A stretch of 38,978 nucleotides of DNA from Lachnospiraceae bacterium (GTDB lineage: Bacteria; Bacillota; Clostridia; Lachnospirales; Lachnospiraceae), in the NCBI GenBank assembly GCA_910575035.1, contig CAJTDL010000040.1:1-38978 (forward strand), written 5' to 3'. A program made the translations under genes and the position numbers. Of this stretch, positions 1 to 6,936 are shown piece after piece. Numbering within the stretch: position 1 is the stretch's first letter; every line of letters begins with the position of its first letter. The notes under the pieces were generated by a model. The model was not told where the DNA came from. It did no database searches and saw only the letters and a list, made by a program, of their open reading frames with translations.

Positions 1-40
1 CACGGTTCGGGAGGGAGCGTCCACGAGGCGCTTACCTCAT
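1..40 (+). mobile_element. 3' end of a probable group II intron (partial)
   Basis: The first bases (CACGGTTCGGG) resemble the 3' strand of a group II intron domain V. They are followed by a short stem (GAGCG / CGCTT) that could be domain VI. The presumed intron ends in AT, matching the AY rule, immediately before GAC at 41, where VirD4-like coding sequence begins. The frame is open through 1-40, but its translation does not look like VirD4, which supports a non-coding insertion. The rest of the intron, including any reverse transcriptase, lies outside the window, so this is a moderate-confidence call. Confidence 0.5.
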
Positions 41-114
41 GACCTTTACAATACCTCTGACACAAGGGGTACGTCGCAGTCCTACGGTTTAAATTATCAA
101 AAGACCGGGAAAGA
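41..114 (+). pseudogene. virD4: virD4 (type IV coupling protein) internal fragment, left of element A
   Basis: Read in frame from 41, this encodes 24 residues beginning DLYNTSDTRG and ending LNYQKTGK. These match the part of VirD4/TcpA-type coupling ATPases of Firmicutes ICEs that lies just before the C-terminal ELMSQDE block. The reading frame then runs into element A and stops at 151-153. The rest of the C-terminal part is found at 11088-11339; joining at the shared AAAGA gives ...QKTGK-ELMSQDE... in frame. VirD4 would link the relaxosome to the mating channel at the membrane. Here it is interrupted by element A and probably also by a group II intron. Confidence 0.7.
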
Positions 115-130
115 TATGCCATACTTGTTC

Positions 131-142
131 GTGAAGAGTTCA
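131..142 (+). repeat. Element A left inverted repeat
   Basis: GTGAAGAGTTCA here matches the reverse complement of 11063-11074 (GTGAAGAATTCA) at 11 of 12 positions, close to the two ends of element A. It is a likely recombinase binding arm. Confidence 0.5.
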
Positions 143-215
143 GTTGCCTTATAAATTCGCATGAACAGGGACACGAACAACTGGATTCTGGAAAACTGAA
201 TACAGGAGGTCACAA

Positions 216-599
216 ATGAAAGAACTGCCAGAAAGAATCCATGACGATACCAACGGTCTTGACTATGTTCTTGTGGGTGATTATTACATTCCCGCCCTGC
301 GGCTGACGGAGGAATCCCGCCCTATCGGGCATTGGGGGCGCAGGCGTAAAGCCTATCTGGAAGAAGCCCGCCCCGCCCTTTATTGCAGCCTGCTGTTGTC
401 CGGGAAACTCTGGACGCACCTTGCCGACGTGGACGAGCAGGCACAGGAGCGGCTTGACCTTATCATGGAGCAGATGAAAGCCGCCGAGGGCGTGACGGAG
501 GAACTGAAAGCCCGGAACCAGCTTGCGTGGGTGCAGCATATGAACAGCATACGCAGCCGGGCGGAAGAAATTATTTATGCGGAACTGGTCTATACGTAA
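216..599 (+). CDS. tnpV: TnpV family transposon-encoded protein
   Basis: A 127-aa protein starting MKELPERIHDD and containing YYIPALRL, RPALYCSLLLSGKLW and a MNSIRSRAEEI stretch near the C terminus. These are hallmarks of the TnpV family found in Tn4451-type mobilizable transposons of Clostridia, and the length is normal. The role of TnpV is not established; I infer a conserved accessory function. AGGAGG lies eight bases before the ATG. It is the first gene inside element A, about 100 bases from the left end, and faces the convergent repressor gene downstream. Recognition is confident. Confidence 0.85.
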   Translation: MKELPERIHDDTNGLDYVLVGDYYIPALRLTEESRPIGHWGRRRKAYLEEARPALYCSLLLSGKLWTHLADVDEQAQERLDLIMEQMKAAEGVTEELKARNQLAWVQHMNSIRSRAEEIIYAELVYT

Positions 600-675
600 T
601 GCGGCTGGCTCCTGTCTGGAAAAAGTGGCTCTAAAGCCGGAAAATTGAACATGGGACACACGATATGGTAAAGAG

Positions 676-718
676 GACTGCTAACCCGGATTTTGCGGGA
701 ATGGTAGCCCTTTTTGCG
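676..718. terminator. Possible terminator between tnpV and the repressor
   Basis: An imperfect stem (GGACTGCTAACCCG with CGGGAATGGTAGCCC) is followed by TTTTT and lies between two convergent genes. A similar tail (TAGC...CCCTTTTTGCGTT) closes the hairpin at 20675-20724 in element B, so the motif seems shared by these elements. Confidence 0.4.
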
Positions 719-1576
719 TTATTCTTTCGCTTTTTTCTTGCCAAACAGGGACAGCAGCTTTGATTTGCCACGCTGGCTTGCGGACACGGGCAGCAGTGGG
801 GATTTTTTAAATACACGGGCAAGGGTGATGCGCTCATCTTCTGGAAGGCTCGTGTAATCTATGCCAAATACCCGGCAGATGGTAAACGCCCGCTTTTCGT
901 CCGCCGTGCCTTTGTGCATGAGGGCGTCCAGCAGTATCACCGGAATGTTTCTGGCAAAATCCGCTGCGGGGGTTTCCGGTTCGGCAGTGGTCTTGTCGGA
1001 TTCGTGCCGGGTGCGGAGGTCTTTGACAATCCGGTCAAGGTCATCATGGATGACGTGGCTGAAAAACAGTTCCTCGCTGACCTGCCCTAATTCTAAAGTA
1101 CGCATATAGAGGTCGTTTTCAGGGGGCTGCCGCTGTTCCATGACGGACTGCCTTGCCTGTTCCAGAACTAAGTTCATGTCATGGATACGCATATCCGCAA
1201 TCCGGTCAATGCAGACTTCCATATCCGTCAGCAGGCGCAGGAATCCGGGATGGCAGGCAAACTCGCAGAGAAGCCGGTTGTTCAGTGCGCCGCTTTTTAA
1301 CAGGTCAACCGTGGAATCATTCAAGTGCAGCTCATGCAGGGCGGTGTTCGGGTGGTTCTTATTTTCGGTCAGCCCCATGAGGTAATCCATGGAAAGACCG
1401 TAGTATTCCGCCAGCTTTGCAAGGTTGAACGGGCTTATATCTGTGCATTTGTCGGATTCATATTTTCCCAGCGTGGCTCTCGCTATGCCCGTTGCCTTTT
1501 CCAGTTCCGCAAGGGTCATGCGGCGGCTGGTTCTCTCGTCTTTCAATTTCTCCTGAAGCGTCAGTTTTATATACAT
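719..1576 (-). CDS. HTH (XRE) repressor of element A
   Basis: A 285-aa protein starting MYIKLTLQEKLKDERTSRR. Residues about 5-70 form a Cro/CI-type helix-turn-helix (MTLAELEKATGIARATLGKYES), ending in YGLSMDYLMGLTENKN. The rest is a helical domain of unknown function with a basic tail. The start at 1576 was chosen over an upstream ATG (1681) because AGAGGAGG lies just before it and the HTH begins there. It is divergent from the 1890-4343 genes, as expected of a repressor of the element operon. It is clearly paralogous to the minus-strand gene 37648-38469: both share the layout HTH, MGLTEN, NLHLSD/ELHLND-like, FSHVI and a C-terminal domain. Confidence 0.8.
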   Translation of the reverse strand: MYIKLTLQEKLKDERTSRRMTLAELEKATGIARATLGKYESDKCTDISPFNLAKLAEYYGLSMDYLMGLTENKNHPNTALHELHLNDSTVDLLKSGALNNRLLCEFACHPGFLRLLTDMEVCIDRIADMRIHDMNLVLEQARQSVMEQRQPPENDLYMRTLELGQVSEELFFSHVIHDDLDRIVKDLRTRHESDKTTAEPETPAADFARNIPVILLDALMHKGTADEKRAFTICRVFGIDYTSLPEDERITLARVFKKSPLLPVSASQRGKSKLLSLFGKKKAKE

Positions 1577-1638
1577 TGCGCCCCTCCTCTCAAAACAGGG
1601 TTTGTGACCATTATAGCACAGGGCGTTTCCGAAAGCGT

Positions 1639-1667
1639 GGAAATTTTGGCTTTTCGGGAAATTTTCC
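1639..1667. promoter_or_regulatory. Possible operator of the element A repressor
   Basis: GGAAATTTT at 1639-1647 is followed by the palindrome GGAAATTTTCC at 1657-1667, in the divergent interval between the repressor and the transfer genes. A related GAAAATTTCC is found at 38526-38535 upstream of the paralogous repressor gene. The operator role is inferred. Confidence 0.4.
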
Positions 1668-1759
1668 AGCCTTTCGGACATACGGGGGAAGCCGGTTTAT
1701 TTTGATAAGATTTCAGTGTCACAGGACATTGAAAACAGAATGACCGGCTGCAAGTGATA

Positions 1760-1807
1760 CCGTTCCCGGAGAAGTAGTGCCATGACAGGAGCATACCAAA
1801 GGAACGG
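1760..1807 (+). other. Structured leader before the first + strand gene of element A
   Basis: CCGTTCC (1760-1766) pairs with GGAACGG (1801-1807), enclosing GTGCCATGACAGG. A CGCCATGAC motif recurs in the hairpin-rich leader of element B (19991-20192). The stretch 1577-1889 otherwise holds only the divergent promoters; no ORF there is convincing. Confidence 0.35.
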
Positions 1808-1889
1808 AAAACGCTGGGGTGATTCCGGGCAGGAACGGATTGCAGGCAAAACGGCAGGGAAACAAACTATCAATTATGGAGGAAGGAAC

Positions 1890-2180
1890 ATGAAGTTAAG
1901 CATTGAGGAAAAGAAGATTTTATATGCCTTCGGGTGCGGGAGCCATGAGAACACCGTCCGCAGGCTGAAATGGGTCACTGCCCTGACGGTGGATGAAAAA
2001 GTGAAACGCCGGGTGCTGTGCCTGGCAAGGAAGCTGGATGACGGCGGAGCCGGGGAATGGTATCCCTGTTTTTACCGCCATCTCCGTTTGGAAATGGAAG
2101 GATATTTTGAAGCAAAGAAGCATATCCGCATGGTTGAAAAAAGCACAGACTGGGAGGGATTTTATGGGAAAGCCGTCTAA
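1890..2180 (+). CDS. Small conserved mobile-element protein, 96 aa
   Basis: Starts MKLSIEEKKILYAFGCG with GGAGGAAGGA just upstream. A longer frame opens at 1782, but that start has no ribosome site. The predicted protein is soluble and helical, with a cluster of charged residues and ending STDWEGFYGKAV. I do not recognise a named domain; similar short proteins are common beside relaxase genes of Clostridia elements, so a regulatory or transfer-assisting role is a guess. It overlaps the next gene by 17 bases, indicating translational coupling. Confidence 0.65.
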   Translation: MKLSIEEKKILYAFGCGSHENTVRRLKWVTALTVDEKVKRRVLCLARKLDDGGAGEWYPCFYRHLRLEMEGYFEAKKHIRMVEKSTDWEGFYGKAV

Positions 2181-2469
2181 GTATGAAAAGGAAACGATTG
2201 TCAACTTCAACGAGGGTGAGAAGGAAGCCAGTATTTACACATTCAATGCGGACTTGAAGCGGCGGCTGGCGGAGTTCAGCAAAAAATATCCGCTCCTGTG
2301 CCGTTTGGAGAAGTCCACGCCGGAAGGGAGCGTGACCTATGTTCTGGATAAGTCCCGGCTGTCTATCCGGCTGGTTCCGCCTTACAGTGAGGAACGGCGG
2401 GCGGCGGCGAGGGCATATGCCAAAGAACACGGCTTCAAGCCCTTGCCAGGCGGGAAGGATATTGCCTGA
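2164..2469 (+). CDS. Small conserved mobile-element protein, 101 aa
   Basis: Starts MGKPSKYEKETIVNFNEGEK with GGGAGGG just before the ATG. It has an N-terminal stretch of two short beta strands (TIVNFNEGEKEASIYTFNADL), a helical middle with KYPLLCRLEKS and a C-terminal basic helix. This family is widespread in Clostridia transposons and is sometimes labelled 'molecular chaperone' in automatic annotation; I see no evidence for chaperone activity. It overlaps the upstream gene and precedes the putative oriT and the relaxase. Function unknown. Confidence 0.65.
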   Translation: MGKPSKYEKETIVNFNEGEKEASIYTFNADLKRRLAEFSKKYPLLCRLEKSTPEGSVTYVLDKSRLSIRLVPPYSEERRAAARAYAKEHGFKPLPGGKDIA

Positions 2470-2954
2470 TTTGGGGGCGTTTTACGGTCAAAACAACGGG
2501 TGCGGAGCCGGTATTTTCCTCGTGGTTCACGGTGGAGATATCAGACATCAGGGAAGCCCCGGACGGCGGAAATGCCTGTTTTGGGCGTGTTTTTCCGGCT
2601 GTCATGGGGCATGGCTTGGGTTTCTGTGGGAAATCAGAACGAGCGCGGCGCGTTCTGATACGGAAAAAGGGAGCCGTCTTTGACGTGGGCGGGCGCAGCG
2701 CACTCACGTTGGCGGCAACCTTTTATGCGGGGTACAGGGGCGCAGCAGCCCTGTTGGGGTCAAGGGGCAACGCCCATTGGCGGGTTAAGGGCGGCAGTCC
2801 TTATCGGGTCAAGGGTGAAACGCCTTGCCCAGCTAGAGTTGGCGCTTGCGCCAATTCGTACTGGGTATTACCTGACGCAAGCCCCGCAGGTTCGGCAGCT
2901 TCGCAGCCCTCCCGCCAGCCCGGGAATCGGTAAAAAGGAAAGGGGGATTTTGGA
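2470..2954 (+). other. Intergenic region with putative origin of transfer of element A
   Basis: A 485-base gene-free stretch directly before the relaxase. It contains a hairpin at 2634-2658 (TCAGAAC / GTTCTGA), three imperfect repeats of the GGGTCAAGGG / GGGTTAAGGG type between about 2757 and 2832, and a perfect inverted repeat TTGGCGC-TT-GCGCCAA at 2839-2854 followed by TTCGTACTGGGTATTACC. The position before a relaxase gene plus nested inverted repeats fits an oriT; the nick site is not determined. Short open frames here have no ribosome sites. Confidence 0.5.
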
Positions 2955-4343
2955 TTGAAACTGACACGGCACAACGGACGCTCCGGCAAAAACGGCACGT
3001 ACAACCCACGCCACAATGACCGCCGCTTTGACGTGGAAAACAGCGGTCATATTGATTCGGAGCGGGCAAAGAAAAATGTATACTGGGACTGCTACCGGGG
3101 CTATACCACCGCCGGGAGCCGGGAGGATTCTTCCCAGCCGGATTTCAGCTTTGAGCAGATAGAACTGGCTTATTACACCGAGAATTATTCGGATTTCATT
3201 GAAGCCCAGAACGCAAGGAACGAGAAGAACCGGCACACGGAACGCAACCGCACGGTGGGGGATTTGTTAAAGAACAATAAGACCTGCCCGGAGGAAAGCA
3301 TTTACCAGATTGGGACGGTAGAGGAATCCGTCCCGCCGGAAACCTTGTTCCAGATTGTGAATGAGTTTTATGCAGAGTTTGACCGGCGTTTTGGTTCCCA
3401 CGTGCATCTTCTGGACTGGGCGCTCCATCTGGACGAGGGGACACCGCATATCCATGAGCGCCATGTATTCGATTGCAAAAACCGGTATGGGGAGTTATGC
3501 CCCCAGCAGGAAAAGGCGTTGGAAGAACTGGGAGTGCCGCTCCCTGAACCGGATAAGAAAAAGGGAAGGAACAACAACCGCAAGCAGACTTTTGATGCGG
3601 AGTGCCGGAAGATGCTTTTCCGTATCTGCGCCGCACATAACCTTCACTTGCAGGCAGAGCCGTCCTACGGCGGGCGGGATTATCTGGAAAAGCAGGACTT
3701 CATCATTGAAAAACAGAAGAAAATACTCTCCGCACAGGGGGAAGCCTTGACGAAAAACACCGTAGCCATAGCGGAGCAGGAAAAGAAGTTTGATAAAGCC
3801 GCAAAGGCCGTTTCAGAAAAAGAAAAGGAACTGGAAAAGCAGGAGGGGCTGATTGCGGAAAAAGGGCGGGAACTTTCGGAAAAGCAGGCGGCACTTGCCA
3901 CTGTCACCATGAAGATTGCGGACATGGAATCGCTGGTGGAGGAAGTGGCGGACACGGCTTATGAGAAAGCCTGCGAGGTTGTGGCGGATACCGTCCGGGC
4001 GGAAACGCAGAAGGAGGACATCCGGGCGGTGGAGGATTACAAAAAGTGGCTGGCTTCGCCGGAACGGAAAGCCCCGCAGGAGAAAAGGGATTTCGCCGTG
4101 AAGTGCCTGTGTACGGTTCAGGAGCAGATTAAAAATGCGGCGCAGAAAGTGTTAAGGAAAGTCCAGTCTGCGCTCCAAAAGCCGGAGGTGAGCCGTGCAA
4201 ACAAGGAGCAGATTAAAGAGAAGGCGAGGGAATCCATGAAGGACAGGCTCGCAAGGGGGAAAATAGAAGCTGACCGGGTAAACCGGGAGCGCATGGAGCG
4301 CAGGAACGTAAGGGCAGCAACAAAAAAAGATATGGAGATTTGA
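2955..4343 (+). CDS. MobV/Pre-like relaxase of element A
   Basis: A 462-aa relaxase, which would nick oriT and pilot the single strand during mobilization. The N terminus holds HNDRRFDVENSGHID (about residues 20-34), similar to the HN-R motif region of the MobV (Pre/Mob) family. The metal-binding motif HLDEGTPHIHERHVF is at about 158-172. From about residue 245 a long charged coiled coil follows (KKFDKAAKAVSEKEKELEKQ), and the C terminus is basic. The start is TTG at 2955, after AAAGGAAAGGGGG; no in-frame ATG lies near the N-terminal motif. It overlaps the rare first start of the primase gene, suggesting one transcript through replication genes. Confidence 0.8.
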   Translation: MKLTRHNGRSGKNGTYNPRHNDRRFDVENSGHIDSERAKKNVYWDCYRGYTTAGSREDSSQPDFSFEQIELAYYTENYSDFIEAQNARNEKNRHTERNRTVGDLLKNNKTCPEESIYQIGTVEESVPPETLFQIVNEFYAEFDRRFGSHVHLLDWALHLDEGTPHIHERHVFDCKNRYGELCPQQEKALEELGVPLPEPDKKKGRNNNRKQTFDAECRKMLFRICAAHNLHLQAEPSYGGRDYLEKQDFIIEKQKKILSAQGEALTKNTVAIAEQEKKFDKAAKAVSEKEKELEKQEGLIAEKGRELSEKQAALATVTMKIADMESLVEEVADTAYEKACEVVADTVRAETQKEDIRAVEDYKKWLASPERKAPQEKRDFAVKCLCTVQEQIKNAAQKVLRKVQSALQKPEVSRANKEQIKEKARESMKDRLARGKIEADRVNRERMERRNVRAATKKDMEI

Positions 4344-4402
4344 AGCATTTGCTTTCCGCTGTGGAAATGGCAGATGCTTTTTTATTTCCGGGAAGGGACG
4401 GT

Positions 4403-5029
4403 ATGAATGTATTTGAAGCAGTAAAGGAAAATGTAACAACAAGACAGGCGGCGGAAATGTACGGCATCCGGGTGAACCGGAACGGCATGGCGTGCTGCCC
4501 GTTCCATGATGACAGGAATCCCAGCTTGAAGGTGGATAAGCGGTTCCACTGTTTCGGCTGCCAGGCGGACGGGGACGTGATTGACTTTGTGGCAAGGCTT
4601 TACGGGCTGCCCGGTCTGGAAGCGGCGAAAAAGCTGGCTTCGGATTTTGGCATTTCTTATGACAGCCGGGGGCGGGCTTCCCCAAAACCGGCAAGACGGA
4701 GCGTGTCGGCAGAACTGCGGTTCCTGCAGGCGGAGCGGAAATGCTTCCGGGTGCTTAGTGATTATCTCCGCCTGTTGGAGCGTTGGGAAACAGCGTATGC
4801 GCCGAAATCGCCGGGGGACGGGTGGAACCCGCTGTTCGTGGAAGCCATGCAGAAGCGGGAGTATGTGGGTTATCTTTTAGACACGCTGCTGACCGGGACA
4901 GCGGAGGAAAAAGCCGCCGTTATCACGGGGCATGGGAAGGAGGTGGAACGGATTGAGCGGAGGGTATCAGAGTTTGCCGCCAGAGGCCAGACAAGCCGTG
5001 GAGATAGCCGCAGACAGCCGGAACGGTGA
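4403..5029 (+). CDS. CHC2 zinc-finger primase-like protein (element A)
   Basis: A 208-aa protein beginning MNVFEAVKENVTTRQAAEMYG. The CHC2 zinc finger typical of DnaG N-termini is complete: C32-P-F-H35 and C50-F-G-C53, followed by DGDVIDFVARLYG. No TOPRIM catalytic domain follows, so the protein probably supplies template recognition to the helicase encoded next. ATG at 4403 was chosen because the second copy in element B starts at the equivalent residue; a TTG 21 codons upstream is possible. The 3' end overlaps the helicase gene by 77 bases in another frame. Close relative: 20752-21408. Confidence 0.85.
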   Translation: MNVFEAVKENVTTRQAAEMYGIRVNRNGMACCPFHDDRNPSLKVDKRFHCFGCQADGDVIDFVARLYGLPGLEAAKKLASDFGISYDSRGRASPKPARRSVSAELRFLQAERKCFRVLSDYLRLLERWETAYAPKSPGDGWNPLFVEAMQKREYVGYLLDTLLTGTAEEKAAVITGHGKEVERIERRVSEFAARGQTSRGDSRRQPER

Positions 5030-6377
5030 AAAGACGGTGGGGGAAGTCCGGCAGATGCTGGAAACCACGCAGAAGGGGCAGACCGCCAACACGCCGGGGA
5101 ATTACAGGGCGGTGTTCCTGCATGACCCGCTGCTTAGAGGGGCGTTCAGCAGCAATCTCCTGACTGACCGGGTTGACATTGTGAAGCCCCTTGGCTGGTA
5201 TCGGGATGGGAACCGCCTGACGGACGTGGATATTCAATATCTGGTTCTATACTTGGAGGAACACTACGGACTGACATCAGAGAAGCGGATCGAGGGGGCT
5301 ATCAAGGTAGCCGCCAATGAATACCGGTATCACCCTGTCCGTGATTATTTAAACAGCCTGCACTGGGACGGGACGGAGCGGGTGCGCTATGCCCTGCGCC
5401 ATTTCCTCGGTGCGGAGGTGAGCGATTACAATTATGAAGTCCTCCTGCTGTTCATGCTGGGGGCGGTGACACGGGTATTCAAGCCGGGGACGAAGTTTGA
5501 GGTCATGCTCTGTCTGGTGGGCAGCCAGGGAGCCGGGAAGTCCACTTTTTTCCGGTTCCTCGCTGTCCGGGACGAGTGGTTTTCCGATGACCTGCGGAAG
5601 CTGGACGATGATAACGTATACCGGAAGCTGCAAGGCCACTGGATTATTGAAATGTCGGAGATGATTGCCACGGCGAACGCAAAGAGCATTGAGGATATTA
5701 AGTCCTTTTTGAGCCGCCAGAAGGAAACCTACAAAGCCCCCTATGAAGTCCACCCAAAAGACCACAAGCGGCAGTGCGTGTTTGCCGGGACTTCCAACAC
5801 GCTGGACTTCCTGCCCCTTGACCGCACCGGGAACCGGCGTTTCCTGCCGGTGCAGGTGCAGGCGGAAGCGGCAGAGGTTCACATTCTGGAAGATGAAGCC
5901 GCTTCCAGAGCCTATATCGGGCAGATGTGGGCGGAGGTCATGGAGGTTTACCGGAAAGGGGATGTAAAGCTGAAATTAAGCCCGGCAATGGAACGGTATC
6001 TGAAAGAACACCAGCGGTCATTCATGCCGGAGGACACCCTTGCCACCCGGATTCTGAACTTTTTGGACGGGTACGGCGGGAAGATGGTATGCTCCCTGCA
6101 AATCTACCATGAAGGGCTGGGACACCCTGACTATGAGGAACCGAAGCAGTATGACATCAGGGACATCAATTCCATTATGAAGAATTATGCGGCGGGCTGG
6201 AAAGCCTTTGAAAATCCACGGCATTTCCCGCCGCCCTATAACCGCCAGAAGGGCTGGGAACGGGCGGAGCCGCCTGACAACGGAGGTCATGGAGAATCGG
6301 GTTTCCAGCCTTTGCCCGAAGGGGAAGCCGTCCAGCTTGGGCTGCCAAAGGAATGGCTGGAAGGGGGAAAGCCATAG
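4953..6377 (+). CDS. VapE-type (virulence-associated E) replication helicase
   Basis: A 474-aa P-loop ATPase. The Walker A motif GSQGAGKST lies at about 190-198 and the Walker B-like stretch HWIIEMSEM about 45 residues later. Then come KETYKAPYEVHPKDHKR and CVFAGTSNT, typical of the VirE/VapE family related to SF3-like replication helicases of phages and islands. The N terminus (YHPVRDYLNSLHWDGTER) is also characteristic. I chose TTG at 4953, nine bases after AAGGAGG, over the ATG at 4932 that precedes the ribosome site. The helicase gene in element B starts with TTG at the equivalent place. Likely works with the CHC2 protein to replicate the excised circle. Confidence 0.85.
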   Translation: MSGGYQSLPPEARQAVEIAADSRNGEKTVGEVRQMLETTQKGQTANTPGNYRAVFLHDPLLRGAFSSNLLTDRVDIVKPLGWYRDGNRLTDVDIQYLVLYLEEHYGLTSEKRIEGAIKVAANEYRYHPVRDYLNSLHWDGTERVRYALRHFLGAEVSDYNYEVLLLFMLGAVTRVFKPGTKFEVMLCLVGSQGAGKSTFFRFLAVRDEWFSDDLRKLDDDNVYRKLQGHWIIEMSEMIATANAKSIEDIKSFLSRQKETYKAPYEVHPKDHKRQCVFAGTSNTLDFLPLDRTGNRRFLPVQVQAEAAEVHILEDEAASRAYIGQMWAEVMEVYRKGDVKLKLSPAMERYLKEHQRSFMPEDTLATRILNFLDGYGGKMVCSLQIYHEGLGHPDYEEPKQYDIRDINSIMKNYAAGWKAFENPRHFPPPYNRQKGWERAEPPDNGGHGESGFQPLPEGEAVQLGLPKEWLEGGKP

Positions 6378-6579
6378 CCGGTTGCCGGCTGGTTGCCCCT
6401 CCCGTTGTCAAGCCCGTTGCCGGGAAGGGAGCCTAAAAGTACCATATTTTATGGCTTTTTCTTCCCCTGACAACGAAAGCAACGGAGAAACAGGAAGAAA
6501 ATCAATCAGGACAGGAAACGGGAAGCCGGGTTTTGTGTGCGGAGTTTTTTAACGTCCATTGTCAGCCCCCGTTGTCAGG
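6275..6579 (+). repeat. Array of CCGTTGTCA repeats (element A)
   Basis: Five copies of CCGTTGTCAG or its complement, one with a single change: 6275-6283 (complement), 6402-6410, 6468-6475 (complement), 6556-6565 (CCATTGTCAG) and 6569-6579. They span the end of the helicase gene and the gene-free stretch 6378-6647. Such arrays beside replication genes suggest iterons of an origin or an operator. The same interval in element B holds a different array (GCGTC). Confidence 0.5.
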
Positions 6580-6611
6580 CTCCCACCTGTCCGGCAGCAC
6601 ACGACACACGC

Positions 6612-6630
6612 CCGGACGGAGTTGTCCGGG
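6612..6630 (+). promoter_or_regulatory. Hairpin in the leader of the 57-aa gene
   Basis: CCGGAC and GTCCGG form a perfect stem within CCCGGACGGAGTTGTCCGGG, about ten bases before the GGAGG of the next gene. It could act as a terminator without a strong T run or as a translation control element; the role is unclear. Confidence 0.4.
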
Positions 6631-6653
6631 TATCTTTATGGAGGTAAATGCCT

Positions 6654-6827
6654 ATGGCAAAACAAGCAGACCGCCCGGCGCAGAGCCGGAACAAAAAGAA
6701 AAAGGTACAGTTTATCGTGTCCCGTGAGTTTGCGGGCAGCCAGACCATGCAGGAAGCCTTTGAGCAGCTTATCGAGCGGCAGACCTGTGAGCGGTTCGAG
6801 GAATGGCAGAAACGGCAGGCCAGCTAA
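6654..6827 (+). CDS. Small protein before the recombinase, 57 aa (element A)
   Basis: Begins MAKQADRPAQSRNKKKKVQF; the second of two ATGs (6648, 6654) is better spaced from GGAGG at 6640-6644. A basic N terminus is followed by FIVSREFAGSQTMQEAFEQL. The pattern I-V-S/T-R-x-F-x(5)-T-x-Q-x-A-F is shared with the 64-aa protein at 22981-23175 of element B, and loosely with TnpW of element C. All three sit directly upstream of a serine recombinase gene. Small basic proteins in that position are candidates for recombination directionality factors, but this is inference. Confidence 0.65.
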   Translation: MAKQADRPAQSRNKKKKVQFIVSREFAGSQTMQEAFEQLIERQTCERFEEWQKRQAS

Positions 6828-6870
6828 AGGGCGGAAACCGGAGAAAAACCGGGAATCTTGCAGAAAACAG

Positions 6871-6907
6871 TTGAACAAATGGCGGGGGCATGGTATTATC
6901 ATGGTAT
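6871..6907 (+). promoter_or_regulatory. Promoter of the element A recombinase with overlapping direct repeat
   Basis: TTGAAC at 6871-6876 and TATTAT at 6894-6899 are 17 bases apart, a good sigma-A promoter. CATGGTAT occurs twice (6889-6896 and 6900-6907), overlapping and following the -10 box, which looks like an operator. The recombinase could thus be expressed separately from the upstream operon. Confidence 0.55.
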
Positions 6908-6936
6908 CGTGTCCCTGTTCATAGAAGGAGAACCCT

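Noticed and set aside
4152-4694. Long minus-strand frame opposite the relaxase and primase genes
   Set aside because: Shadow of GC-rich coding sequence; Pro/Ser-rich, no ribosome site, no recognisable domain. Similar shadows at 5349-5882, 30524-31225, 31926-32447 and 35941-36339 were dropped for the same reason.
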